Of a DNA stretch of 64,000 nt, positions 21,880 to 33,800 are shown in pieces. The notes under the pieces were generated by a model. The model worked only from the letters and a program-made list of their open reading frames with translations, ran no database searches and had not been told where the DNA came from. Position numbers and translations under genes: made by a program. Each line of letters opens with the position of its first letter. Position 1 is the stretch's first letter. The stretch comes from Bipolaris cookei. Lineage: Eukaryota > Ascomycota > Dothideomycetes > Pleosporales > Pleosporaceae. Location of the stretch: NCBI GenBank assembly GCA_002286855.1, contig NRSV01000029.1:186832-250831 (forward strand). Reading direction: 5' to 3'.

Positions 21880-23404
21880 TCGGGAATAGATTACGGATCT
21901 TTCCTGACCTCTGTACCGTACGTACATACTATGCGGAATAGCAGTGTTTAACAATAACAGGTATAGATAGCTAGGCATATTCTATGCCTCCAGAGAAATC
22001 TCACCATCATCGCACATCGGACGCCTTCGCGTTTGCGATAGGGTTTTCATGCGGGCTAGGGATTCTGTTGAGGGTTGACGTTGCCAAGCCTTACATTACG
22101 GCCGACACAGTTGTGGTCAAACTATATCTGCTAATCCGAAACATGGCATTGAGAACCGTTTCAGCAATCAAATTTGTCGTTCAACATATTTTGTCTCTCG
22201 AAGTTGCGCAATAAGGCACTATCGTGGGAGCAAGGGATGTGCCATCTCAATTATGGCCCGAGGATGAATCGAGATTGATCAACAATAAGCAAGCCAGATT
22301 TCATCTGTCAGAGCCGGGAGACTAGTAACAATTCCTACGCCACACTGGAACGGCTGATACGCTGTCGTCAGGTCTGTCAAAGCCAATGTCTGAGATTGGT
22401 TGGAATATTCCAAATATTTATCTTTCCTGATGCTTCCGGAAAACGTTACCCCCATAAAATATGGTCTGCTAGCGTTCCCATCAGCACAAATTTCGTGTGA
22501 AATCCGTCATATACAGATCAGACTACCTTGACTGAGGTAACCACTAGACCCAGTGGACAGAGTTGCTTGGAATACAGATTGGTTCCATGATGGAGGCAAG
22601 CCAGCTGTGGAGTATCGTTTTCCCTCCGGTTCGTCCTGATGCAAGGCGGGATCGCGACGAGGCCGTCTAGGCTACTTGTCTCAATTCCACCCCAGCCAGT
22701 CTCTTGCTCGAGGTAGTTCGTTTCACGGCTCGTATACATGGATCTATGGGCGTAGCGTGCGTTGCGAGTGTGGTTTGCTTTTTCTCGACTGCCCAACATA
22801 AATCCAAACGTTCTGGAGCATATGCAGCCGCGGTAGCTGTTGATCTAGCGGTCATTTAAACTACCAACATGTGATGATGCTGGGCGCTGTGTGCGCGTTT
22901 AGGGTAGAGTAGCATTGAGCATTTCTGCATGATATTGGGATACAGAGTGCAAGGACGGGGCAGGGTGGGCGGTGCGATGTGAGTACTTGTATACATATGT
23001 AAGTAATAATAAGACCCCAGATGTGATGGAACGAACCGCTGCACGTCGATAGTGCCCGAGATGCGATGGAAATCGACGGGCCAGTAATGATGGCGAGCTG
23101 AAGCGCCATCTGGAGACGACGAAGGCGGGAATACGAATGCGAGCTCCACTTCTTCGCCGAGGTTCTCTTCGGGTGCGAATATTGGGATGGAAGGGGGATA
23201 GTGTGTGCTTATCCCTGCGCGCGCAAAGATCCCACGCTCCACCAAGACAGCACCTCCCGTGTTCCTCCACGTCGCATTCGCTTTCTTGCCTCAATCAACG
23301 GTCTGACGACACGTCCAGTAGAGTAGGTCCGTTACACTCTCGTGAGCGAGCGGTCAACTGTCGCAGCCCAACGCCCCGGTCCCTGGCCGTGCTGCTCTCC
23401 CCCA
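21880..23404. other. Intergenic region, no supported gene
   Basis: Spacer between the transposon and the third zinc-cluster gene. A 76-codon frame (21984-22214, +) and overlapping minus-strand frames at 22.5-23.3 kb show no recognisable domain. The latter overlap three ways and cover what should be the promoter of the downstream regulator. Confidence 0.45.
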
Positions 23405-25294
23405 ATGCCACGTCTCGGGCACAAGAAGTCCGTACTTGTTAACCCCCCACCCGTCTATTCGTCACTCGCACGCACACACACCAATAACCTCATCCCGTTT
23501 CACCGTCCTAGCTATACCAGGGGCTATTATTGGCAGTGGACTACGCTAAAATGTGTATGACAGATCACGCCTGGGCTGTCGACAGTGCAAGGCTCGCCAT
23601 GTGAAGGTACGCCAGGCCAACTTGGGCGGAGCATGGTGGACTGATCCAAGAAGATCATTGCTGAGATAGACTCCAGTGTGACGAGCTCAAGCCGTGTTCA
23701 AACTGTGCCCGTCATGGCGTTCCGTGTAGCCTTGTTACCTGGGATCCCAACATACCCCAACCCGCCTCCCTCGCGGCAGGTTCCGCTGCAACTACTCCCC
23801 GGCGCACCAACCAGTCGTCCCCATCTGAGCGACCCGTAGCCGTACGATCCGACCCGCACATCGACGCCATGCCCTTGGATATCATTGCTGACCAGCCAAC
23901 AGGCGTCGTCGGCATCTGCAACGCCTCCCTCCCGCATAGACTCTCACCCCAGCCAGCACACAGCCATATCCGAAGGCTCCTCGCCCGAGTCACAGGCAGA
24001 CCAGTATCCGTTTCTATCAAGATTTATACACCGCAATGAAATCCCTCAAGCAGACCTCTGGCTGCGTGACCTGGAGCTTCTGTAAGACCAACAGTCGATC
24101 TCACCGAACCAGACGCATCCACTCATCCTTTGCAGGCATTTTTGGACCACCGAAGCATACGAAGAGCTCTCGCATCGAAGCGATATTTGCCATATGTGGC
24201 GAGTCGAAGCTCCAAAGTATGCAATCTTGCACCCTTACTTGATGCACGAGATGCTGGCTTTTGCTGCATTCTCCAAAGCCGACAAAGAGCAGCAGCAAGA
24301 ACTACGCCACGAGTATTACACTTTTGGAGTACATCATCAGGATTGTGCCATAAGGGGGCTGCGAAAAAACATCACCGCGATCACCCCTCAAGAAGCTGCA
24401 GCTATAGTAGCAACATCAACCTTACTCACCCTGAGTGTATTTGCCTCATCGGGCTTCGAGGCTGAGAAAAATCTGAGTGGTACACCACCGTGTGCCATTG
24501 ACAGTCTCCTCAACTGCTTTTATCTCATGCAGGGTATGGTTAATGTCCTGGCACTTGCACAAGTCGCCATTGTTGACTCGTTTCTTGGGCCTTTGTACAG
24601 AGACCCACCCGAGGTGACCCCTTCCCAGCCATTATTGATGGAGCTACTGCACCAGACCCCTTCACTAGCCGATTTCATTCGGAACAAACATGATCTCCCT
24701 GAGAGTGAAAGAGCGGCCTACTTGGCCACAGTCGCATGCTTCGATCCTTCCTTGAGTATCGCACTGCCTCCCAAGGTTGACAACCGAGAGCTACGCTTTT
24801 TGTTCTTCTGGCCATTACACATCAATGCAGATTTTACGAGCCTTTTGCAACAACGACGGCCAGGTGCGCTAGTGATTCTCATGCACTATTCCACTGTTCT
24901 CCTAGCCTCAGAACCACGATACTGGTTCATGAAAGGCTGGGGCCAGCGAGTGCTAAAGGCATGCCACGAATCCATCGATCAAAGCTGGATTCCTGCCATA
25001 CAATGGCCATTATCATTTCTCAACTCGAATGCGACATTCGACCTCTTCACAAATCTGGTACGGCGTCAAGATAGTGCTGCAACAGCAGGAGGGGTACTTT
25101 ATCCACAGCGGCCTGCACCTGACGTGGCTTATCGACAAACACATCCTGGGCAATCTGTGCCCACTGAGGCGCCGGACCGTTCGTCTCCTGAACGCAAGTT
25201 TATGATAACGTTAGGGGAGCAAGGCAAGACACCCAAGGTACAGATGGGTAGTAGTACTCTTTACCCACCCTCTGCTGTAGACCGCAAGGGTTAA
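23405..25294 (+). CDS. Zn2Cys6 transcription factor
   Basis: Fungal zinc-cluster regulator. Exon 1 (23405..23427) encodes MPRLGHKK. A 136-nt intron follows, then exon 2 (23564..23606) with SRLGCRQCKARHVK, a 70-nt intron, and exon 3 from 23677 with CDELKPCSNCARHGVPC. Together they give C-x2-C-x6-C-x5-C-x2-C-x6-C, split by introns as in many relatives. A Ser/Pro linker changes frame near 23.84-23.90 kb, best explained by an intron ending CAG at about 23901. Another intron lies near 24083-24136, before WTTEAYEEL. The long last exon (ending at 25294) carries the helical regulatory half (PYLMHEMLAFAAF, AATIVATSTLLTLSVF-like, QQRRPGALVILMHYSTVLL), typical of the UPC2/sterol-uptake-control-like group. 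There is no obvious partner gene nearby; it is separated from the metabolic genes by transposons. Confidence 0.82.
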
Positions 25295-26755
25295 GTACGC
25301 ATACGACATGCCACCACATTACGCTGTTTATAGCCAGACACGCCATGACGAGCCAGAAACCCCTGTAACTGAGCTGTATCGTATGAATGCCTGGCGCAAA
25401 ATCATCACATGTGCAAAACCGTGCCATGGTCCCGCAGCGACTTTCAACGGCACCAAAGCTTCGAGGCATTTCTCGTTATCTTGGCGGTAGACTTCCTCGA
25501 GTGCGCATATTTATGTACACCAGTTAATCCATTAATCAGGCTGAATATAGAGCAGTAATCAAATGTCACGATCAGATGTCATTGTGGCGTGATATCCAGC
25601 CCGCAAATACCAATCTTGTTTTCCTTGAAACAGCACCTCCATACTTGGCTATTTGAAACTATGCTCGTGCATTATTGTTTTTTTTTTTCAAGTAAATACT
25701 TATACGTACCTAAAGGCGTTTGATCTCCATACCCGCTTAAAGAACCCGCGTCGTGTAGACTGAATCACCCCTCGGAGTATTGTTGCAATTCACCCCACAT
25801 TCACCTTACCCGATACGCCGCACAATCGCCCCCAATTCTTACCCTCGTGCATGCAGACTGAATGACGGGTTCAAAGCTTATACCGATGTTTTGCTCCGCG
25901 GAGCATCTAACGCATAAACGCGTTTGCATACTTACGCCTCGAGCTTTATCTCAAGCAGATCACCATGGGAACTTGTGCTGCGCTGTGTTGCATTTGAATA
26001 ATCATCCCTGTTGAAAGAAAAACTTTACTGGACTACCTGTGCTACAATTCGAGTTCTAACACCAAATCAGCATAACCAGGCTGACATTGTGCACAAGTTG
26101 TGTATATGTATGCACCAGCCTGATTAAAAAAATTCAATGTGTATGGGGCCGGAAAACCTGCAAGGCTAAATTCTCAGTCCAGTCCAATCCAAAACCTTGG
26201 TTCTTGCTTATTGCCGAACCGGTGAAAAAGAAGGGATGCGAACAAAGGAACGCTAGCGTGATGCAGAAGAGACTGTAGGGAGACTAGGCTATATGCAGCT
26301 TTTGTGCTGGTTGCTGGCGTGTTGTGAGAGGGAGTGGGTGGTCAGCGGTTGGTTGTGGCGGTGTACATAGGGGATGGTGGGTATGGTGTGCACGCGCTGC
26401 GGTATGAGGAGGGCATAGCGGGGAATCTAAGGGACTGGGGTGACGGGAGGAACGGAGTAGAGTTGTCAATTTTGGAGTTGGGGTTGGCTTATGGCGGAGT
26501 CAGACGCGTAATGTGTGTGTGAAAGTTTGCTTGCGGTATGGGGTGTACTATAGAACGGCGCTTACATAAATATAATGCGAGATAGTTTCGCGGCGCTGCA
26601 TCTGCAGAGGAACTAGAGGAGTATATTGCGGATGTAAAGAACGTATAAGTGGGTATCTTGATTTACACAAGAGTTCAAAACAAAGAAAATACGAAAGAAA
26701 ATGCTGTTTGAAAAACTCTCAAAGTACACCAAAGTCGTCTTCAGATCGCTGTACA
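25295..26755. other. Intergenic, no supported gene
   Basis: About 1.46 kb between the 3' ends of the third regulator and the protease-like pseudogene. It includes a T tract near 25678-25690 and G/T-rich sequence at 26.3-26.5 kb. Frames are at most 63 codons and have no family resemblance. Confidence 0.5.
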
Positions 26756-29030
26756 TTACGGAGACGTTGGTCGCTGTGCGTCCTCTACAGTCTTCGCCCA
26801 GCGTTTCAGCTCTTCTTGTGTGGGCTGCGACACTGCTGTGCTTTCGCTTTGGATTGTAGTGTCACTCAGCCCTCTCGAATGCGATGGCCACCTTTCAATG
26901 GTTGACTGCTCAGCAGGGTCATGTTCTCCGCCTGGCGTCCCCGGTTTCGCGCCAGCTTCTTCCTCAGTAGTTTTCGATGAACGAGGCTCCACCGCCGCGT
27001 CATCAACATCAGATCTATTCCTCGGACTAACCATTCGCTCGTTCGCTAACACTGCGTCAATGTTAGTACCAAGCGAGCTGTCACTCGGGCTGCGGCTATG
27101 TGAAGGTCTTTGTGTCGGCTTCAATTTATCCGCAGAAGTCTCGTATGTAATGCCTTCTCCAGGAAGTTCGGCAATAGTAGGCGTTTGCGGTGTGCTCATA
27201 CCTGGAGAGCGGCGATCTCGCATTGTCCCCTGCCGTCTTGCCTCGGCAGAAGCAAAATAATCGACACCGTCATGGTCTTCAGGTGGAAGACTGTAAAGCT
27301 CGGAGGGAGGGCTTTCTGGTAACATCTCGCAAATTGGGGGTATCGACTTGTGATCTGGACCGTAGTAACCCGATGACGAGCCTCTTGGTGATTGCGGACC
27401 TTCAGATCCAGTGAGCTCTGAAACGCGTCGGTGCTTGACTTCCGTGCCAGCATTGGTTGTGTCTATCTCAAAAGGCCTTTCACTTTCAAGTCCATCTTTC
27501 TTTTGATTACGGCGTTTCTTCCACCAAAAGAAGACGCCAATAGCAGCGAGAGCGAAAACTATAACAATTCCCACAACTATTCCTGCAATTGCACCAGTAG
27601 ACAGTCTCCCTTCAGAATCATCTTTTGCAACAGAAGGTAGTCCAGTGTATGACTCGTTGAATATGGTAACAAGACTACGAAAGGGCCAATTTTACAGTCG
27701 CGCCAGCATTATTTGCTGACCCTATGCCTCCCCAGAGTCGACGATGATGTACGCTTCTTGAAAAAACGTACGACCCAGTACAAACCTACCGTTTTCCGAT
27801 CTTTTGATTGGAAAGTACTGGGTGCTATCATTGGGAACGGGAAGAGGAAAGCTGGCCTGTTGGTCGAACGCTGTTTATGGTAAGACAATGGACGTGAAGA
27901 TATCGCTTCGGAAGAGCTCGCCCCGATTTCGAAGGAAACGGTAGCATTCTGGCGCTGGTTGACCTCATGAGAAGTAGAGTTGACAAGAAACAACTGACTA
28001 TCTGCATCGAACTCCAGACCAAATTCGGATACAAACTCGTCGCAAACTTGATCCGGTAAGATGAGATATGGCAGTGTAGAATCTATCTTAGCAAAGAATC
28101 CTCCACTTGGTGCCAATCTCACTATGTTTGTCTCAACATCTTGATCCATTGCATAAAGAATAAACTATACTCCGACAACAAGCGTGTTGTTACGGTCATT
28201 CGGCATGCTTATGGATGTACCTTTCGGAGTGAATCGTGATTCATCGTACCCGCCTAGTACCAGGCTTCCTGGGACTCCATTGTTGTTGTTTCCTATGCTT
28301 CTTTAACCCATCTCGACGCGCCAGTTATCAAGTCATATATGACGTATAGTCAAGGTAAACTCAAAGCAATACCTGCTGTGACTGAAGATGGAAGAATGGA
28401 TCACTCACGATAGTATGCACCTGCGGTGTATCCATATGAACGACTTGCGGTCTTATTCGCAGCTTCGAAATTGTCCAGAAAATTTGGTTTGTGTCCACCA
28501 GGCGGACCAACAGCTCCCACAGCGAGTCCAAAAGAGCCCATGAAGAAATCCTTCACCAAGGTCTTGACCACATACTGTTCGGCTGGTATGAGACTTTTTG
28601 GCGAACTTGGCCCCAAACCCACGTTATCGACTCCCCATACACCATTCGAGTCGCTCTGATCAATTCTATAGGAATCACTCCACTAATGCGGCTGAGGTAC
28701 GTTGTAAAGCTCGGAGACTTGCCACTGCGCCGAGTTCTGTAGCCCAAGAGGCTGCTGTCCTTCATAAAGCTCAAACCCACGCTTCTTAGCGCACTCATCG
28801 TTACCACACCATTCAGTTTGTCCAGGAACCAGGACGACTGGAGACGAAGTAGAGATGAGAACCCTGAATTTCTGGCCCCTTCCGGAGCCATCATCTCCAA
28901 TATTGAGAAGGAATGATGACCATTTTCCGTCGTTGCCGTCGAATACTCCACTATCACTTAGAACGTATGGGGCTGGCGGCAGTGGAAGCGGCTCGTCGCG
29001 TTTTTTGAGATGCATTGCTGAGTGTCGCAT
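26756..29030 (-). pseudogene. Membrane-anchored aspartic-protease-like protein, disrupted
   Basis: Reads as a pepsin-fold (peptidase A1-like) ectodomain, one membrane span and a long cytosolic tail. N-terminal lobe pieces: SDSGVFDGNDGKWSSF and VLISTSSPVVLVPG, where catalytic members have a DTGS-type motif, so the Asp is replaced. GVWGVDNVGLG, SLVLGGYDESRF and LPYLILPDQVCDEF follow, and the second lobe ends LGRTFFQEAYIIVD. After an intron come the span AGIVVGIVIVFALAAIGVFFWW, a KKRR stop-transfer signal and about 210 tail residues rich in Ser, Pro and Glu. Disruptions are TAG at 28685-28683, TAG at 28167-28165, a frame change near 27.89 kb and TAA at 27877-27875, none of which a normal-sized intron explains. 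The 5' exon with a signal peptide is not found. Alternatively an annotation with unusual introns could rescue part of it. Such non-catalytic protease-fold receptors are common in these fungi; their role is unknown. Confidence 0.6.
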
Positions 29031-30885
29031 TGTAATTTCATATCCAGAGTGGGTATAGGGAACAGATAACGAAGGCTCTCAAACAAGAAAAGGCAGCATG
29101 GGCAAGGCAGTCCAACAAAGTGTCAGCCGTCTGATCCAGCCATGAAAAGCCTCATAGATGGCTTAATGGTTGGTGATGACACATGATGCTGCTGATTGAC
29201 GGTTCTGAGCTCTCAACAAGGATTAGAATCTGATTCCAAATGACCGCTACTTGGGGCGATTAATTATCGATTCGTTTGGCTGTTGCAGGCACATCAAGCC
29301 CATCTGCTTTTGCAGTATGGCTGGTGTCCGTGCTTGACGCAGGGTCGAGGCACAGCACCAAAAGGACATGATATGCTTACCTAGCGCATTTGAAGACATA
29401 AAAATACCACTCGACGTGGCGGTACCGAATAAAGGGTATGGGTTGAGTGGCGGCTAATTACAGGGTTTCCACTAGGGGAGAAGCAACAACAAAGAGATCG
29501 CGAGCCTAGAAGCGGGCTGGTGTAGCCCAGGGCTATGAGGAGGCAACGCGCTGAGATAGCTGGGCAAGCAGATCTTGAGCGAGGGATGTATGTAAGTAGG
29601 TGTGTGGCGCGCAGGAGGCGTTGAACATTGACTGGACGAGTATGTTCAAGCCGTCCCATCTTCCTTCACAGCAGCAGCTAAGGCCGCAATCGCGCTAGGC
29701 GCCACCCCACTCTCCCGTCGCGCACAGACTGAGGTTCTTACATACATGCACCTCGTCTGATATTGTATGCCTTGCACCATGCCCTGCTCATGACGACTTT
29801 GCTGCGGCTATATACTACGGCTCCATCCATCCACCTGAAGCTGTAGCGACAAGCATCATTGTGCTCCTGTTAGGTGTTCCTGGCTAGTAAACCTGAGTAG
29901 TATGGCGTCCAGCGGAGGCATCAACCAAGCCGTAAGGGCCGCCCTTGTGCTACTATGTCCTTAATCATAGCTTCAGCCCTCTGCCAGGCTGGCTTGCACT
30001 TCCTTCATATCAGCCCTTCCTGGTGTCAAGACGCATTTCTTTTGATGAACAGTTGCAGATCACTATTCCAGTTACGATCGAGGGCTAACTCTATCCGGCT
30101 TCAATATAGTCCGTGTCAGCGTTCACTGTGGGTTGCATCCACAACTTGGCTCTAGGTGCCTCGTAGCAAGTGTCCTGTTTCTTGATATCTGTGGTGTGGA
30201 TAAGATTTGCTATGGCGTTTAGAAATGGCAGTCAAGGCTCTCGCGATTTCAATCTGCATCACTGACTGTAGTAGTGGCCTTTCACCGGAGGAGAATGATG
30301 ATGATGATGATGATGCTGTCAGTGTGTGTGTGAAATAATTCACCGATTTAGCATCAGTTCAGCGCTAGGCCCTGTATTCTTCCAATTAGTAGGCTATGAG
30401 GGAGACACCCACCTGCTGCTTGAATATGTTGCTTCCGGTATTATATTTAAGTACCCTAGTATCCAGGCACACGAGCCAAGCTCATGTCTTCTCAGCTTCC
30501 TCGGTGCAGGCGTATGATCTCGTGATATACAGGAATTCTGTTAGCTTCGTCATCGTCCTGTACCATCCTTAGCTGCTAATATCTTTCCTCTCCCACCTTC
30601 TGACCCAGATTCTGTAACAAGGTATGCCATGCTCTAATTGGCCTAGATTCTTCTTTCTCTCTACAGCTGCCTCTTCTGTATTCGATATCCCCTGTTTTTT
30701 GAGGCTCCTATACACCATACTATTTCTCAGCCCTGTGCTCATGTTAGAAGGCTAGAGTTCTGTATCATTTTAGCTGCACCCACTATCAGCTTGTCCAAGC
30801 AGTTTACGCTGATTTTCTCACATGAATATCTAGGCTTGATCCGTTTATCACTCGTTCAGCCAAACCACTAGTCTTTCGCTTCAGG
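29031..30885. other. Long intergenic region with a short ATG microsatellite
   Basis: About 1.85 kb without a supported gene. It contains a short trinucleotide run, (GAT)7 or (ATG)7, around 30294-30314 followed by (GT)n. Frames reach 92 codons but overlap and match nothing I know. It could hold a decayed repeat, but I cannot identify ends or a coding relic. Confidence 0.45.
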
Positions 30886-33800
30886 ATGCGCAATTACTGG
30901 CCGCTTATTTTGCCATTGATCTGTATAGCTCGCGCACAGAATAGCAACGCAGTGCCAGATGCTCAGAAATTATCAAACGCTGTATCGCCGCCCACAAAAC
31001 CTCATGAAGAAGTAGTTTACGCGCAAGATTATGGGCAGACAGTGGGTACATGCATGACCACCACAGTGTACGATTATGGGCGGCCTTCTACATCTATAAT
31101 AAGAATCACAGTCACGGCACCCATGACCTGTCCAAGCCCACGCCCCAGCATGTCGACCAGGACTGTAACGACCACCGTCACCCCTTCCAGAGGCTACGAA
31201 GTCCTCCCTCCGCCTCTTACAGTTACCGTTACGAAAACAACAAGTGTGACCAACGGCGGTGGATATGGCCCACCTACGAATACTGTCACAGTTACTTCCG
31301 TTCAATTCTGCTCCATTCGCCCTCCTGTAACTATTACAGAGACCAGAAATTCTACAACAAAAAAAGTACATCCCATCACTCTCTCATTTCGAGGTGCTCA
31401 CTGACCTGTAAAGAATGAAAAAGAAACTATCACAAAGCCAGGTCTCAATCTTACTGAGGTATTCATTTCCATGAGACAACCTAGTTGGCCAATTGCCTGA
31501 TAAAACATACCAGACTTCGACGTACACATTTACAGAACACACTATTGGTCAAACAATAATGGTCAATAACACTTTGACGGAACTGACGACAACAGTAAGT
31601 TTGCATGAACCTTTTCGAAAAATAGCAACTAACGCAAGTAGACACTCATTTCAATATTTGTGACGGTATGTTATTCATACCTCATTCTGCGGACGCGTAT
31701 CATTGAAATTTACGTCAATGATGTATATTTACTAGCTCCTATCTCGCAAAAGTTTCCGTTCATTCATTGAATGTTGAAATGCTGTTTCTAGAAATTGGCT
31801 AACATTGTTTTAGCTCCTTCCAACGACTGAATATACAACTATACCAACGACAATGACTGATCTTGATACCACAACTGAAACTCTTGTATTCACAGCCACC
31901 AGCATTTTGACATCCATATACACTTCTGTGAGTTCACATGGATAGCTCTCACCAACCTCTGATGGTGCTAATGTAGTATGTGTCTACAGCTCACCACTTT
32001 CTCCACAACTCTATTAGACACAATAACCATAACACGTGAGTTTTTTTCTCTTAACCTTTCCTGTTTTATGTTTCATTGAGAGCCGTCTGCGCATTACTAA
32101 GCTTGGCAACTGTTCCGGAAGTACCAGGAGGTGGCTAAGTGCTTCACTAATATGCAATAATATACTGCTCATTACTCAGAGAACTAACAGCAAATAGTGC
32201 CTGGAACAACGACCATCAGCACTACAACGGTAGCCTCACAAACAACCGCGACATTCACATTGACCAAATTGATTTCAGTGATCGAAACCGTACCAGGGCC
32301 AACTATATCAGTACAAGGCCCTACACAGACCTCAGTTCAAACCTTCACGGTGCCTGATCGACTGAGACTATTATCAGCTTTGAGCCAACTACAACGACAG
32401 AAACCACTAGTACGACGGAGACTTTCTGGACCACTAGCATATCCACGTCTCTTTCGACGTTGACTACAACTGAATTTGTTCCCACAATGATATTTCGTAA
32501 GTACTTCTGCGTGAAAAGAAAATCTGGAGAAACCCAACAGAATGCAGTTCTTGATACAAACAGCATAAGTACCCAAAACATTGTCTCTGAGATTTTGGTT
32601 ACATCCACACTCACGGTAGAGATCCCAGGACCAACAGAAGAAATTACCATGCCAGGCCCAACCCAAGAGATAACAGTTCCAGGCCCAACCCAAGAAATAA
32701 CAATTCCAGGTCCAACTGAGACAATTGAGCGAACAGAGACAGTTGTAGAGACTCTAACAGAAGTTTCAACTCAGCTTAGCACCTTGACATTGCCGCCCCA
32801 AGTTGTAGTCACTACAACAACGCTTCCTGGCGTCACGTTTACGGTAACAACTGAACTCCCGCCAAGTACTACAATTTCCACGGTTGTCTCAACCCTGAGA
32901 CTGCCACCAACTACCGTGACTTCCTTGTCGGTCTCGCCGCCCACAACTATCACAGATACATACACACAACCAGGTCAGATTACTACCTCTACTCTTACGC
33001 TTTCAGGGAGCCTCTCGACCGTCACTACACAACTTCCTGCAGCTACGCAGCTTTCCACTTTCACTTTACCCGGACAAGTAGTGACGTCTACTGTTCAGCT
33101 CTCTGGAACTACTTCAATTGTGACCACACAGTTGCCTGTGAGTACCATTGTCTCCACGCTTACCCTGCCACCTGAAGTTGTTACATCAGCCACCCAACTC
33201 CCCGGAATAACTTCGGTGGTGACTATGCAATTACCGCCAAGCATAATTATCTTCACAATAACTCAACCAGCTGTGGCGTCGACAGTGGTGAGTGAGCTCC
33301 CTAGAAGTGTGGCCACAAGCACAGTGCTCTCGACTGTAACTTTTCCGGCCTCTGTCATAACAAGTACTGTATTGCTTCATGGCTCGAGTTTATTGTCAAC
33401 TTTGACATTGCCGGTTGAGACTGCTATCCCAACTATCTTGGTTACGCAGTCGTTTGTCACTATTCTAGCTCAACTAACCACCGTCACCGAGACGCTGACT
33501 CCCTCCCTCTCGTTAACTTCTTCAGCATCTGTTTTTTGCTCCAGCGCATGCCAAATTGATGTGACGGCGCAGCGATTGGGTTACCCAGGAACCGTCGTCG
33601 TGTCAACCACATTGCTACCCGTTGTAACTCTCGATATCTACATCAACGCCGCTGGAGAAGGTGTGGGCTCCACACTTTATACGAATGAGCTCCCGCCACC
33701 AAGCCAGACCATCACCTGGGACTACTCTGGCGTACCTTTGACATGGCCTACCGTGTATGCTGCATATGCAATATTCAGCCGCATTGAAGTCGAGCCAATC

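Noticed and set aside
22856..23294. Overlapping minus-strand ORFs of 82-131 codons upstream of the third regulator
   Set aside because: Three overlapping frames in the same DNA, low-complexity composition and no domain. They cover the promoter and first intron of the downstream gene.
29031..30885. Possible decayed retroelement in the long spacer
   Set aside because: Some stretches looked like broken coding sequence on the minus strand near 30.0-30.16 kb, but I could match them to no RT, integrase or gag motif and saw no LTR pair.
32345..32693. Antisense ORFs across the surface-protein gene
   Set aside because: They mirror the Thr/Val-rich repeats of the sense strand, which give stop-free antisense frames by composition.
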